Below, piece by piece: positions 43,805-55,052 of a DNA stretch of 64,000 bases. This stretch comes from Aquibaculum sediminis (lineage in GTDB: Bacteria; Pseudomonadota; Alphaproteobacteria; Kiloniellales; DSM-21159). Location of the stretch: NCBI RefSeq assembly GCF_040712085.1, contig NZ_JBFCVK010000008.1, forward strand, positions 137,462 to 201,461, read 5' to 3'. The position numbers and the translations under genes were made by a program. Each line of letters opens with the position of its first letter. Position 1 is the first letter of the stretch. The notes beneath the pieces are model-generated. The model did not search any database. It had not been told where the DNA came from and saw only the letters and a list, made by a program, of their open reading frames with translations.

Positions 43805-44791
43805 TCAAGCCCGCGACCGGCGGCTGAGCAGGCTTTCTATCAAGAGTGCGAAGATGATGATCGCGCCGATGGCGGAGCCCTGCCAGAAGGGCGACACGCC
43901 CAGCAGGTTCAAGCCGTTGCGAATCATCACCATGATGACCACGCCGATCAGCGTGCCGGCAATCGAGCCCCGTCCGCCGTAGAGGCTGGCCCCGCCGATC
44001 ACGACGGCCGCAATGGCATCGAGTTCCAGGAGGTTGCCCGTCAGGGGGTCGACCGACAGAATCTGCGCCGTCAGGAACGTCACCGCGACGGCCGCGAACA
44101 TGCCCGAGATCACGTAGGGGAGTATGCTGTAAAACAGCACGCTCAACCCCGCAGCGCGCGCCGCCTCCTTATTGGACCCCACGGCATAGATGGTCCGGCC
44201 GCCTTTGGTGTAGCTCAAGTACAGGCCGGCGAGCAGGTACAACAGGCCCAGGCAGAGGACGTTCGTCGGAATGCCCAGCACCGTTGTGTAAACCAGGTCC
44301 GACAGCTCCATGGGAATGGAACTGATCGAGGTCTGCCCGGAGAAAATGTACGCCAAGCTGCGGCCGATGGCCATCACGCCCAGCGTCACAACGAAGGCTG
44401 CCAGCCCGAAGTATCCGATAAGCACGCCGGAAAACAGGCCAATGAATGCACCTGCCGCAACGGCCATGGCGATCGCGACCGGTATGGAAAAGTCCTGTAG
44501 CGCCAGGCCGAGCACGACGCCTGTAAGGCCTGCAACCGATCCGACCGATAGATCAATTCCGCCCGTCAGGATGACGAAGGTCATGCCAATGGCAACGATT
44601 CCAATAACGACAGATTGATCGAGAACGTTCATCAAGTTATTGGCTGTGAGGAAATAGGGCGACATGATTGAAAGAACGACGGCTATGGCGAGCGCCAAGC
44701 CAAGCATGCGCAGTTCCAAACTGTTGGCCACGCGTCCCAAAAGCCGTTTGAAATTGACCGATGACTGCATAGTTCTCGTTTCTTGTGTCAT
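43805..44791 (-). CDS. sugar ABC transporter permease (RbsC/XylH-like)
   Basis: A 328-residue inner-membrane permease of the ribose/xylose/galactose group (ABC type with ATPase-duplicate partner). About eight to ten hydrophobic segments are visible; TGGIDLSVGSVAGLTGV and AVVIGGASLYGGRGSIAGT are family hallmarks. It joins the double ATPase and the periplasmic sugar-binding protein of the same operon. Start ATG 44791 overlaps the ATPase stop (ATGA). Confidence 0.92.
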   Translation of the reverse strand: MTQETRTMQSSVNFKRLLGRVANSLELRMLGLALAIAVVLSIMSPYFLTANNLMNVLDQSVVIGIVAIGMTFVILTGGIDLSVGSVAGLTGVVLGLALQDFSIPVAIAMAVAAGAFIGLFSGVLIGYFGLAAFVVTLGVMAIGRSLAYIFSGQTSISSIPMELSDLVYTTVLGIPTNVLCLGLLYLLAGLYLSYTKGGRTIYAVGSNKEAARAAGLSVLFYSILPYVISGMFAAVAVTFLTAQILSVDPLTGNLLELDAIAAVVIGGASLYGGRGSIAGTLIGVVIMVMIRNGLNLLGVSPFWQGSAIGAIIIFALLIESLLSRRSRA

Positions 44792-46701
44792 GCCGCTTCC
44801 ACCTCGTGGTCCAATGCCGAGAACCCGATAATCAGATCACGAACATCCTGAACCGAAGGTGGCGTCGGTGAGGTTGTTACCAGGCCGATCCAGCCGAGAT
44901 CGTGCCCCCGTTTGCTGGGGATCGGCATGAGGAAGGTGCGGCGTTCTCCGTTCGGCTCAGCGACGAAGTCATCCTGCGGGTGCTGTAAGACGGTCGGAAT
45001 TGCTGTCTGGTCGAAGCTGGGCGACTCCCCCGCCCGGAATCCGGGATCGGCGCCGGCTTCCGCCACAACGGCATTCAGGCATATGACCCGCCCTTCATCG
45101 ACAATGGCCCAGAAGCCCGCGCCGCCGTAGCGCTGGGTCAGCTCCTGCAGCAGTTTCGTGTTTCGCTCCGTCGATGTGCGAGGCGCCGCAAGCAAGGTCA
45201 GCTTCTCCTCATCCAGGTGCGCGCTCGGAAGGTCTGCGATTGTTTGGCCGTCGCTCATAACGATGATCCTCTCGCAAACTCCGAGGAGTTCTTCGAAATC
45301 CGAAGAGATCATCACGATCGAAACGCCACGCTCCGCTATGCGGCGCAGCATGGAGTAAATCGACGACCGGGTGCCGATATCAACGCCCTTGGTCGGCTCA
45401 TCGAGAATCAGAACACTGGGATCCAGCATCAGCCAGCGCGCGATGATGATTTTCTGCTGCATGCCGCCCGAAAAGTTCAGCATGTTGGCGTCCAACAGAC
45501 GGCTCGCGGGCATGTCGAGCAGGTCAAGCAGCTCCGCAATCTTCTCGCGCCGAGAGCTGTAGTTGAGCAAGAAGCCGGAATGGGCACCCAGGTGCGCCAG
45601 GAGCAGGTTCTCGCGCACCGAGAGGTCGGGGACGATGCTCTGAACCCTGCGATCCTCCGCCACAAAGCCGATGCCGGCCTTGACGCAATCGCGCGGCTTG
45701 CGTGGGCGGAAGGGCTTCCCGTTCAGGTGAATCTGACCGGCTTGATAGGGCCGCAGGCCGAAAAGGGCTTCGGCCGTCTCGGAGCGACCGGCCCCCACCA
45801 GACCGCCAAGACCCAGAATCTCGCCTCGATGAACACGGAAGCTTACGTTCTTCACGGCGGGCAGCGCTCGAAGCCCCTCCACGGCGAACGTTTCCGGTGC
45901 AGCTTCGTCCGAGGCGCGCAAGCCCGGCACCGCATAGATCGACCCGATCTCCCGCCCGACCATGTGCCGAACCAGATCGGTCTGTGTCAGTTCGCGTGTT
46001 GCAATGGATTTCGCGACCGTCGCCCCCTCCCGCATCACGGTGACTCTATCCGTTATTGCAAACACCTCTTCCATTCTATGCGAAACAAATATCAGAGCTT
46101 TGTTATTATCACGTAAATTCGACATTATGCCGAATAGCTGCTCGACTTCGTTCGGACTTAACGAAGCAGTGGGCTCGTCGAATATTATCAGGCTGGCATC
46201 GAGCGCCAGGGCCTTGGCAATTTCCACAAGCTGCCGCTGTGCGGAAGAGAGGCGGCGAACCTCTGTATCCAGTGGCAAGGCGTGCTCGTGAACAAGGTCG
46301 GAAAGAATGCGTTTCGCTTCCTGGCGCAGCCTTCGATAGGACAACCGACCCGGTTTCCCCAGTTCCGGGAGAAAAATGTTCTCCAGAACTGACATATCCG
46401 GCGCCAGGCTCGTCTCCTGCATCACGATTGCTATTCCACAATCGAGCGCCTCGCGTGCTGATCTGAGACTCAACGCGCGGTTCCGATAGGTTATCTTTCC
46501 CGAATCCGGGAACACATGACCGGCGATGACCTTCGACAAGGTGGATTTACCGGCGCCGTTTGCTCCCAGCAGGCCATGCACCTCTCCAACCCGAAGCTCG
46601 AACTCTGCATTGTCCAGTGCACGGGTTTGACCGAATGTTTTGCAAACCTGTGAAGCCTGGAGAATTACTTGGCTTCCGCTATCGTTTGTGACGTCATCCA
46701 T
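44788..46701 (-). CDS. sugar ABC ATPase (RbsA/XylG-like) with C-terminal extra domain
   Basis: A 637-residue protein. The first ATPase (~15-250) has GANGAGKST, LSSAQRQLVEIA and LIIFDEPTAS; the second (~262-505) has the degenerate Walker A GAGRSET, FSGGMQQKIIIA and LILDEPTKG. Both match RbsA-type sugar importers, which are ~500 residues. Residues ~508-637 (TERNTKLLQELTQRYGGAG and FWAIVDEGRVI) are additional and may form a GAF- or PAS-like sensor (fold not verified). The DNA here is more AT-rich than elsewhere in the window. It lies between the binding-protein gene and the permease gene. Confidence 0.9.
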   Translation of the reverse strand: MDDVTNDSGSQVILQASQVCKTFGQTRALDNAEFELRVGEVHGLLGANGAGKSTLSKVIAGHVFPDSGKITYRNRALSLRSAREALDCGIAIVMQETSLAPDMSVLENIFLPELGKPGRLSYRRLRQEAKRILSDLVHEHALPLDTEVRRLSSAQRQLVEIAKALALDASLIIFDEPTASLSPNEVEQLFGIMSNLRDNNKALIFVSHRMEEVFAITDRVTVMREGATVAKSIATRELTQTDLVRHMVGREIGSIYAVPGLRASDEAAPETFAVEGLRALPAVKNVSFRVHRGEILGLGGLVGAGRSETAEALFGLRPYQAGQIHLNGKPFRPRKPRDCVKAGIGFVAEDRRVQSIVPDLSVRENLLLAHLGAHSGFLLNYSSRREKIAELLDLLDMPASRLLDANMLNFSGGMQQKIIIARWLMLDPSVLILDEPTKGVDIGTRSSIYSMLRRIAERGVSIVMISSDFEELLGVCERIIVMSDGQTIADLPSAHLDEEKLTLLAAPRTSTERNTKLLQELTQRYGGAGFWAIVDEGRVICLNAVVAEAGADPGFRAGESPSFDQTAIPTVLQHPQDDFVAEPNGERRTFLMPIPSKRGHDLGWIGLVTTSPTPPSVQDVRDLIIGFSALDHEVEAA

Positions 46702-46733
46702 AGTATCGCCGACTTCATTTCGGAGCGGGAAGG

Positions 46734-46763
46734 CAGCTGGCGGGCATTTTGGCCCGCCAGCTG
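46734..46763 (-). promoter_or_regulatory. intercistronic hairpin between binding-protein and ATPase genes
   Basis: A perfect 12-bp stem (arms 46734-46745 and 46752-46763, loop ATTTTG) separates the sugar-binding-protein gene and the ATPase gene. Like the stem in the TRAP operon, it can shield the binding-protein message or dampen read-through. Confidence 0.7.
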
Positions 46764-46834
46764 ATCACCGTAAAACGACCAATCAAGACGGTTCCGGCAA
46801 CAGCCGAACCCTTGATGCGATCCTATTGATGTTT

Positions 46835-47809
46835 CTAGTCGATTTCGTTCGCGAACACCGTCTCCCGCACCGTCGGCAGCAGTTCCTCGATATTCTCGCT
46901 GGTGACCACCAGGATCGGCACAAGGATTTCCTTGTCGGGCGTGCCCCCGTCCAGGTGCTCGATCATGGCCTCACCCGAGCGAACGCCCATCAGGTAGGGC
47001 TGCTGCATGCCGGAGGCGACGATGTCGCCGGATTGCAGCAGTTCTACAAATTCCGGAATGCCGTCGAAAGCTGCGACAAGCACCTCACCGCTGCGACGCG
47101 CGGCACGGATCGCCCGCAGCGCACCAATTGCCGGCTGGTCGGTCTGGATGAACATCGCACGCATTTCCGGATTGGCGGTCAGCATGTCCTGGGTAAAGCG
47201 GAAGGTTTCGTCAGCCGTGTAGGACTGCATCTGCTGCAGTCCGGCCTCGCGCTCGATGCCCGCTTCCTTCATCGCATCACGGAAACCGGCGGTCCGCGCC
47301 TGCCCGTTCTTGCGCGCCTGCGAGATGGTGACGAGACCAACGGAGCCGTCTTCCCATCCCTTATCTTTCATGGCTGCGGCAAGAGCCTCGCCCGTGCCAT
47401 GGGCACCGTCATAGTTATCAGAGATGATGAAGGAGACGTATTCGCCGCTGTTCGTCCCGATATCCGCAATCACAACCGGAATACCGGCTTCTTGCGCCAT
47501 CTCCAGGACAGCCGGTGCTGTGGAGCTATCGGTCGGCGAAATGACGATCCCATCCACACCGCGCGCAATGGCATCCTGTGCATTCTGTCGCTGCGTCTGG
47601 GCGCTGTTGCGGGAATCCAGAGCCTGGAAGCTGTAGCCATTCTCCTCGGCCACGGCTTCGACGCCCTTCGACAGGTAGCGCCAGAACGGCAGATCAAGTC
47701 CCGGCGTCAGGTAGACCAGTTCCTTGTCCTGAGCCTGGGCACCTCCGGGAATGGCTGCGACACTGAATGCCGCGGCGGCCGCGGCCATTACCAAATTGCG
47801 AATACGCAT
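46835..47809 (-). CDS. periplasmic sugar-binding protein (RbsB-like)
   Basis: A 324-residue type-1 periplasmic binding protein. The signal peptide (MRIRNLVMAAAAAAFSVAA, cleavage near AQA) is followed by a LacI-like sugar-binding fold with GVDGIVISPTDSST and FDGIPEFVELLQSGD. It binds a pentose-like sugar or lactone for the RbsAC-like transporter. ATG 47809 is preceded by GGGAGGAAAG. It is 38 bases after the GntR gene and upstream of the hairpin. Confidence 0.9.
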   Translation of the reverse strand: MRIRNLVMAAAAAAFSVAAIPGGAQAQDKELVYLTPGLDLPFWRYLSKGVEAVAEENGYSFQALDSRNSAQTQRQNAQDAIARGVDGIVISPTDSSTAPAVLEMAQEAGIPVVIADIGTNSGEYVSFIISDNYDGAHGTGEALAAAMKDKGWEDGSVGLVTISQARKNGQARTAGFRDAMKEAGIEREAGLQQMQSYTADETFRFTQDMLTANPEMRAMFIQTDQPAIGALRAIRAARRSGEVLVAAFDGIPEFVELLQSGDIVASGMQQPYLMGVRSGEAMIEHLDGGTPDKEILVPILVVTSENIEELLPTVRETVFANEID

Positions 47810-47847
47810 TTCTTTCCTCCCACTGGTTTCACTGTTTGCAGACTGCG

Positions 47848-48612
47848 CTACGGCGACTGGGGAGGCGTCTCTTCCTCGACCATCCGCCCGTTGACGGCGG
47901 TCCAATAGCATTCGACCGTCCGTTCCAAGTGCCGCGCCATCGCTTGTTCCGCGGCGTCGGCATCACCTGCCTCTATGGCGTCGAATATCGCCCTGTGCTC
48001 CGCGAGGGTCGAAACATCCCGACCCGGGAGCATCAAGGTCGTATGCCTTTGATCCAGCAGCCATGAGGCAAGCGCCATTTGCGTCGATTCAAAAATTGGA
48101 TTGGACACGCTGCGAACGATCGCCGTGTGAAAAGCGACATCCGTGCCCTCATAGCGATGGGGATCGCCAAGAGCATCCTCCTGGTCCTTCAGCGCACCCG
48201 CGATCCGTTCGATGTCTGCCTGGGTCCTGATCTGCGCCACCTCACGGGCCAACGCACATTCGATCAAGCGTCTTGCAGCCTGAAGGTTTCGCATCCCCAC
48301 CTCGTCGGCCATGAAAGACCGGACCGAGGTGGTCAGCTCCTGGAGAATGATTGCCGGTGATGGCCGCGTAACCACAGCGGGACTGCCGCTGCGCAGGCGC
48401 AGAAAGCCCTGGCGCTCGAGCGTCAAAAGCGCCTCGCGCACCGCCGGCCGGCCGACGCCATAGCGCTCCATCAGTTCATGTTCTGAGGGCAAGCGGTCGC
48501 CCGGCTTCAGGCTGCCGCTGACGATCAGTTCGCGGAGTTGGTGCTCGACCTCTTCATAGAGCTTGCGGCGCTGAATCCGCTGCTGGCCGATCATCATTTG
48601 TAGCCCATCCAT
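47848..48612 (-). CDS. GntR/FadR-family transcriptional regulator
   Basis: A 254-residue regulator. The winged helix-turn-helix at ~20-90 (LPSEHELMERYGVGRPAVREAL) joins the FCD ligand domain (~100-225), whose Asp/His metal-site pattern (DVAFHTAI, HRAIF) is present. It is first in the operon that carries the sugar ABC genes and apionate lactonase and very likely represses them, with release by a sugar acid (family knowledge, inferred ligand). An alternative start lies a few codons in (MMIGQQ). Confidence 0.9.
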   Translation of the reverse strand: MDGLQMMIGQQRIQRRKLYEEVEHQLRELIVSGSLKPGDRLPSEHELMERYGVGRPAVREALLTLERQGFLRLRSGSPAVVTRPSPAIILQELTTSVRSFMADEVGMRNLQAARRLIECALAREVAQIRTQADIERIAGALKDQEDALGDPHRYEGTDVAFHTAIVRSVSNPIFESTQMALASWLLDQRHTTLMLPGRDVSTLAEHRAIFDAIEAGDADAAEQAMARHLERTVECYWTAVNGRMVEEETPPQSP

Positions 48613-48640
48613 CCCCCGAGAGCTCTCAGGCTATCATGCA

Positions 48641-48655
48641 ATCATACAGCCTGTA
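48641..48655 (-). promoter_or_regulatory. candidate operator and -10 box of the GntR/sugar operon
   Basis: The minus strand has TATGAT (48646-48641), a good -10 box, overlapping the 11-base dyad TACAGCCTGTA (48645-48655; arms TACAG and CTGTA around one central base). This sits ~30 bases upstream of the GntR gene. It would suit autorepression, but no second copy was found elsewhere. Confidence 0.4.
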
Positions 48656-48773
48656 ATCAGGAAATGTTGGCGCTTTGACGGGAACCGGGCAACGGCGGCC
48701 GGGTTAACACTCCTAAGCGGCCGGCACTGCTGTCGGCCGCCGATGCCTTATCTGCTGCAAAGGGGGACTGGTC

Positions 48774-48848
48774 ATGCACAGCATCATCTATCTCGTGGGC
48801 CTCGTGGTCGTCATCCTGTTCATTCTATCGGTGATTGGCCTGGCCTGA
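48774..48848 (+). CDS. 24-residue hydrophobic microprotein
   Basis: An open frame of 24 codons: MHSIIYLVGLVVVILFILS, then VIGLA. It is one membrane helix with no charged core. A strong ribosome site (GGGGG) sits seven bases before the ATG. Similar short hydrophobic peptides (MxSIIYxVGxxVVxLxxLS) are common in alphaproteobacteria. It opens the cassette with a large membrane protein and a second microprotein. Confidence 0.7.
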   Translation: MHSIIYLVGLVVVILFILSVIGLA

Positions 48849-48877
48849 CCGCAACAACAAGCAAGGGAGCGCCTTCG

Positions 48878-49771
48878 ATGCCGAGTAGCCTGTCTTCCGC
48901 GCCGGGCGCACAGCCCGCCGCCCCGTCCGTCGGTCCCGCAGCGGCCACGCCGCCCGCACCCGCAAACTATGTCGACTGGGGCGCCATTGTCGGTGGGGCA
49001 CTCTTCGCCGCCGCGCTCTCCTTCGTTCTCATCACCTTCGGCAGCGCCATCGGCCTCACCATGATGTCCGCCGAGCCCGGGGAAGGCATCTCCCTGCGCT
49101 GGGCCACCATAGCGGCCGGGATCTGGTTCATCTGGGTGGCGATATCGAGCTTCGCCGCCGGCGGCTACATCGCCGGCCGGCTGCGCCGACCGCTGGGCGA
49201 TGCGCCGGCGGAGGAAGTGGAAACGCGCGACGGCGGCCACGGCCTGCTGGTCTGGGCGCTCGGCACGCTTCTGGCCCTGCTCATGGCGAGCAGCGGCATC
49301 GGTGGCATACTGGGCGGCGCATCCAGTGCGGCCGGAAGCCTGGCCGGCAGCGCCAGCGAGATGGCCACCGAGGAGATCGAGGGCTACGCCAGCCGGATGC
49401 TGCGCAGCGACGGGGTTCTGCCTTCGGCCGAGGCGCGCAGCGAGATCGCGTCAGTGCTGAGCCGCAGTCTGGCCGCCGGAGAGGTGAGCGAGGAGGACCG
49501 AACCCACCTCGCCAACATCGTCGCGGCGGAAACCGAGCTCTCGCCCGAGCAGGCCCAGGCCCAGGTGGAGACCGTGGCCACCGAGGCGGAGGAGCTGCGA
49601 GCAGAGGCGCTGGAGATGGCCGAGCAGCTGCGCATCGCCGGCGTGATAGGGGCCTTCATCGTGGCAGCCACTCTGCTGATCAGCGCCGCGGCCGCCTACT
49701 TCGGTGCGACCACCGGCGGCCAGCACCGCGATCGGCGCATCTCCTTCCGCCACTATGGCCGCCCCTACTGA
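48878..49771 (+). CDS. PhnA-like multi-helix membrane protein
   Basis: A 297-residue protein with a Pro/Ala-rich start, then YVDWGAIVGGALFAAALSFVL and helices around 75-100, 130-155 and 260-285. The polar region between the last two is acidic, helical and Ala/Glu-rich. It matches alphaproteobacterial proteins loosely named PhnA-like, whose function is unknown. ATG 48878 follows GCAAGGGAG. The gene lies between two microprotein genes with short gaps, suggesting one transcript. Confidence 0.7.
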   Translation: MPSSLSSAPGAQPAAPSVGPAAATPPAPANYVDWGAIVGGALFAAALSFVLITFGSAIGLTMMSAEPGEGISLRWATIAAGIWFIWVAISSFAAGGYIAGRLRRPLGDAPAEEVETRDGGHGLLVWALGTLLALLMASSGIGGILGGASSAAGSLAGSASEMATEEIEGYASRMLRSDGVLPSAEARSEIASVLSRSLAAGEVSEEDRTHLANIVAAETELSPEQAQAQVETVATEAEELRAEALEMAEQLRIAGVIGAFIVAATLLISAAAAYFGATTGGQHRDRRISFRHYGRPY

Positions 49772-49835
49772 CGCTCACCCGCAAAGCCACCCGCACGCCC
49801 AAACATTCGGGCCAACCATTCGGAAGGACAGTCCA

Positions 49836-49907
49836 ATGCCCGCGCTCATTGCCTGGCTCCTCGGCGCCCCGCTGCTCGTCATCATCATTATCGCGCTGCT
49901 GATGTAA
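49836..49907 (+). CDS. 23-residue hydrophobic microprotein
   Basis: A frame of 23 codons, MPALIAWLLGAPLLVIIIIA, then LLM, predicted as one membrane helix. GGAAGGA lies seven bases before the ATG. It is 64 bases downstream of the PhnA-like gene. Several alphaproteobacteria carry very similar short peptides; none has an assigned job that I know. Confidence 0.65.
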   Translation: MPALIAWLLGAPLLVIIIIALLM

Positions 49908-49935
49908 TCCGGGCAGGCCGGAGCGCCGCAAGCAG

Positions 49936-51213
<1,278 letters not shown>

Positions 51214-51372
51214 GGCTTTGGCTTCCTGTTCGTTGTGGCTCGAGGCGAAAAATGGCTTAGCAGAGGGCTTACAGCCGCACAACTCTTGCCGCCGCTCTGC
51301 CTGCAGCCGATGCTTTCACGCTGCCCCCGCATGCGTTACATCCTATGCAACAGCAAACAGGATTGAAGCCTC

Positions 51373-53007
<1,635 letters not shown>

Positions 53008-53068
53008 GTGCACGGGGCCTGAGTGCAGAGGAGCCGAGTGAATAGGGGCTCAAGCGAGAGGACCTGCC

Positions 53069-53746
53069 ATGTCATCGCAGATCAACATCACCGACGAGAT
53101 CACCGACTACCTGCTCTCGGTCTCCCTGCGGGAAGATCCGGTGCTGCGGGAGTTGCGGGAGGAAACGGTTGCCCTGGGCGGCAGCGCGCGCATGCAGATC
53201 AGCCCGCACCAAGGCCAGTTCATGCGTCTGCTGGCAGGCCTGATGGGGGTGCGGCGCGGCATCGAGGTCGGCACCTTCACCGGCTACTCGGCGCTCTGCA
53301 CGGCCCAGGCCCTGCCCGAGGACGGGCGCCTGGTCTGCTGCGACATCAGCGATGAGTGGACCGGAATCGCCCGGCGCTACTGGGAGCGCGCCCGCGTCGC
53401 CGGCAAGATCGACCTGCGCCTGGGACCGGCCGGCGATACCCTGGACGCGTTGCTGAACGAAGGCGGGGCCGGCGCCTACGACTGGCTGTTCCTCGATGCG
53501 GACAAGACCGGCTACGACGGCTATTACGAGCAGGGTCTGACGCTGCTGCGTCCAGGCGGGCTCATTCTGGTGGACAATGTACTTTGGAACGGCGCGGTGC
53601 TGCGCCCTGCCGACCAGTTGGACGCCAAGCAGGATGTCGACACACTGGCGCTGCAAGTCTTCAACAAGAAGCTCCACGGCGACGAAAGGGTGGAGATTGC
53701 CCTGTTGCCGCTGGGCGACGGTTTGACTCTGGCACGCAAGCGCTGA
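53069..53746 (+). CDS. O-methyltransferase, class I SAM-dependent
   Basis: A 225-residue caffeoyl-CoA/catechol O-methyltransferase-like enzyme. SAM motif I is EVGTFTGYSALCTAQALP, followed by WLFLDADKTGYDGYYE, a metal-binding Asp cluster, and LILVDNVLWNGAV. It transfers a methyl group from SAM to a hydroxyl, probably with a divalent metal. The gene is well spaced after prfC and ends 86 bases before the convergent Hsp20 gene. Substrate unknown. Confidence 0.88.
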   Translation: MSSQINITDEITDYLLSVSLREDPVLRELREETVALGGSARMQISPHQGQFMRLLAGLMGVRRGIEVGTFTGYSALCTAQALPEDGRLVCCDISDEWTGIARRYWERARVAGKIDLRLGPAGDTLDALLNEGGAGAYDWLFLDADKTGYDGYYEQGLTLLRPGGLILVDNVLWNGAVLRPADQLDAKQDVDTLALQVFNKKLHGDERVEIALLPLGDGLTLARKR

Positions 53747-53772
53747 CGCGGCCTGCGGAGCCAAGCCGGACA

Positions 53773-53807
53773 GCCTGAGGCCTGCACCCCTGGCGCAGAC
53801 CTCAGGC
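53773..53807. terminator. shared hairpin between convergent methyltransferase and Hsp20 genes
   Basis: Thirteen-base arms (53773-53785 and 53795-53807) pair with one mismatch around a nine-base loop. It lies between two convergent genes and may serve both; there is no T-run. Confidence 0.5.
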
Positions 53808-53832
53808 ACAGGAATGCCGCTGCGGCAGAGGC

Positions 53833-54345
53833 TCAGGAGCCGATGGGAATGCGCTTCGCCTTGCGCACGGCATCCGGCTTGCGGGCGACGCGGATGGTCA
53901 GGATGCCCTTGTCGTAGCGGGCTTTCACCTTTTCCTCGTCTATGCCCTCAGGCAGGGCGATGCTACGCTCGAAACTGCCGTAGCGCCGTTCCGAAACACG
54001 GGTCCGGCCCTCCTCGCGCTCGCTTTCGCTCTTCTTCTCGCCGCGAATGGTCAGGATGCCCTGGTCGAGGGTGACCTCCACATCCTTCTCATCGACTCCC
54101 GGCAATTCGGCGGTAACCACCAGTTCCTTGTCCTCCTCGACAAGGTCGATGCTGGGCACATGCAAGGCCAGCCCACCTTCGCCACCGACGCGTGCATCCC
54201 AGAAGGCTCCGGGACGCGCGATGCCGCCGGACAGGAAATCGTCGAACAGCCGGTCCATCTGATCACGAAGACTGGTCAGCGGATGGCCCGGCAAGGCACT
54301 GCGCTGCAATGCAGGCGACTTCGACTGCTCACTCTGCTTGGTCAT
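53833..54345 (-). CDS. Hsp20/alpha-crystallin small heat-shock protein
   Basis: A 170-residue small heat-shock protein. The alpha-crystallin domain (~60-150) carries ELPGVDEKDVEVTLDQGILTI and the end motif GILTIRVARKPD (I-x-I/V variant). It holds unfolded proteins for DnaK. GGAG lies before ATG 54345. I saw no clear ROSE- or sigma-32-type element upstream. Confidence 0.93.
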   Translation of the reverse strand: MTKQSEQSKSPALQRSALPGHPLTSLRDQMDRLFDDFLSGGIARPGAFWDARVGGEGGLALHVPSIDLVEEDKELVVTAELPGVDEKDVEVTLDQGILTIRGEKKSESEREEGRTRVSERRYGSFERSIALPEGIDEEKVKARYDKGILTIRVARKPDAVRKAKRIPIGS

Positions 54346-54551
54346 GGGTTTCACTCCTGCACACCGTGGAAGAGAGGAGATTTGCGCAGCCATGCTGGCG
54401 CTTATCGGCGCGCTGCGCTTTGCGCTGGATCAAGGCGGAGGGCCGCAAGATGGCATGAGGCTGGGCAGTCTGACGCACGCGCAAAATCATGCCTTCGATC
54501 GGAAACCACCTGTTTCTGATCATGCGCCATCCGGTCTATTGTGAAGGCACC

Positions 54552-55052
54552 ATGCTGAAGCTTCCCCGCACCCTGCGCCTTGACCAGAGCGATCTGCGCA
54601 TCTTCCCCCAGGCCGCCGAGCCGGGGGAATGGGCCGTGCCGGGAACCTTCGCCTTTCTGGAACGCAATCCGGCCGCCTATGAGGGCAAGGAACGCCTGGC
54701 TTTTTCCAGCGGCTGGCTGGGTTGCGAGACATTCGGACGCTCGACCCTGGTGGAAGTGGCGGAGGTGGCCGAATCCGATTACTTCGCTGTCGTGGAACGC
54801 CTGGCCCGCCACTTTGTCGAGCACTATGGCGCACCCGATCTTGGCGCGGCATTGCCGGCCGCCCGAGAAGAGGTCGACCATGCCGCTTCTCTCGCCCAGG
54901 ACCACAAGATCGGCACCCTGCTGGCCATGGAGCGGCATTTGGACGACGCCTACCACATCCGCGAGCGCTATCGCGTCATCCTGCCGAGCCGCAGCGAAGA
55001 GCACACGCGCATCTGGACCCTGGTGGAAGACGAGCCGGACGAGGAGCCTTAG
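54552..55052 (+). CDS. DUF6505-like hypothetical protein
   Basis: A 166-residue soluble protein that starts MLKLPRTLRLDQSDLRIF. The EPGEWAVPGTFAFLE block and ending RIWTLVEDEP are what I associate with alphaproteobacterial DUF6505. No catalytic motif is seen. Ribosome site GAAGG lies before ATG 54552. In other alphaproteobacteria such proteins occur near molybdenum enzyme or cofactor genes, but none is adjacent here. Its stop overlaps that of agmatine deiminase (55049-55052). Confidence 0.6.
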   Translation: MLKLPRTLRLDQSDLRIFPQAAEPGEWAVPGTFAFLERNPAAYEGKERLAFSSGWLGCETFGRSTLVEVAEVAESDYFAVVERLARHFVEHYGAPDLGAALPAAREEVDHAASLAQDHKIGTLLAMERHLDDAYHIRERYRVILPSRSEEHTRIWTLVEDEPDEEP

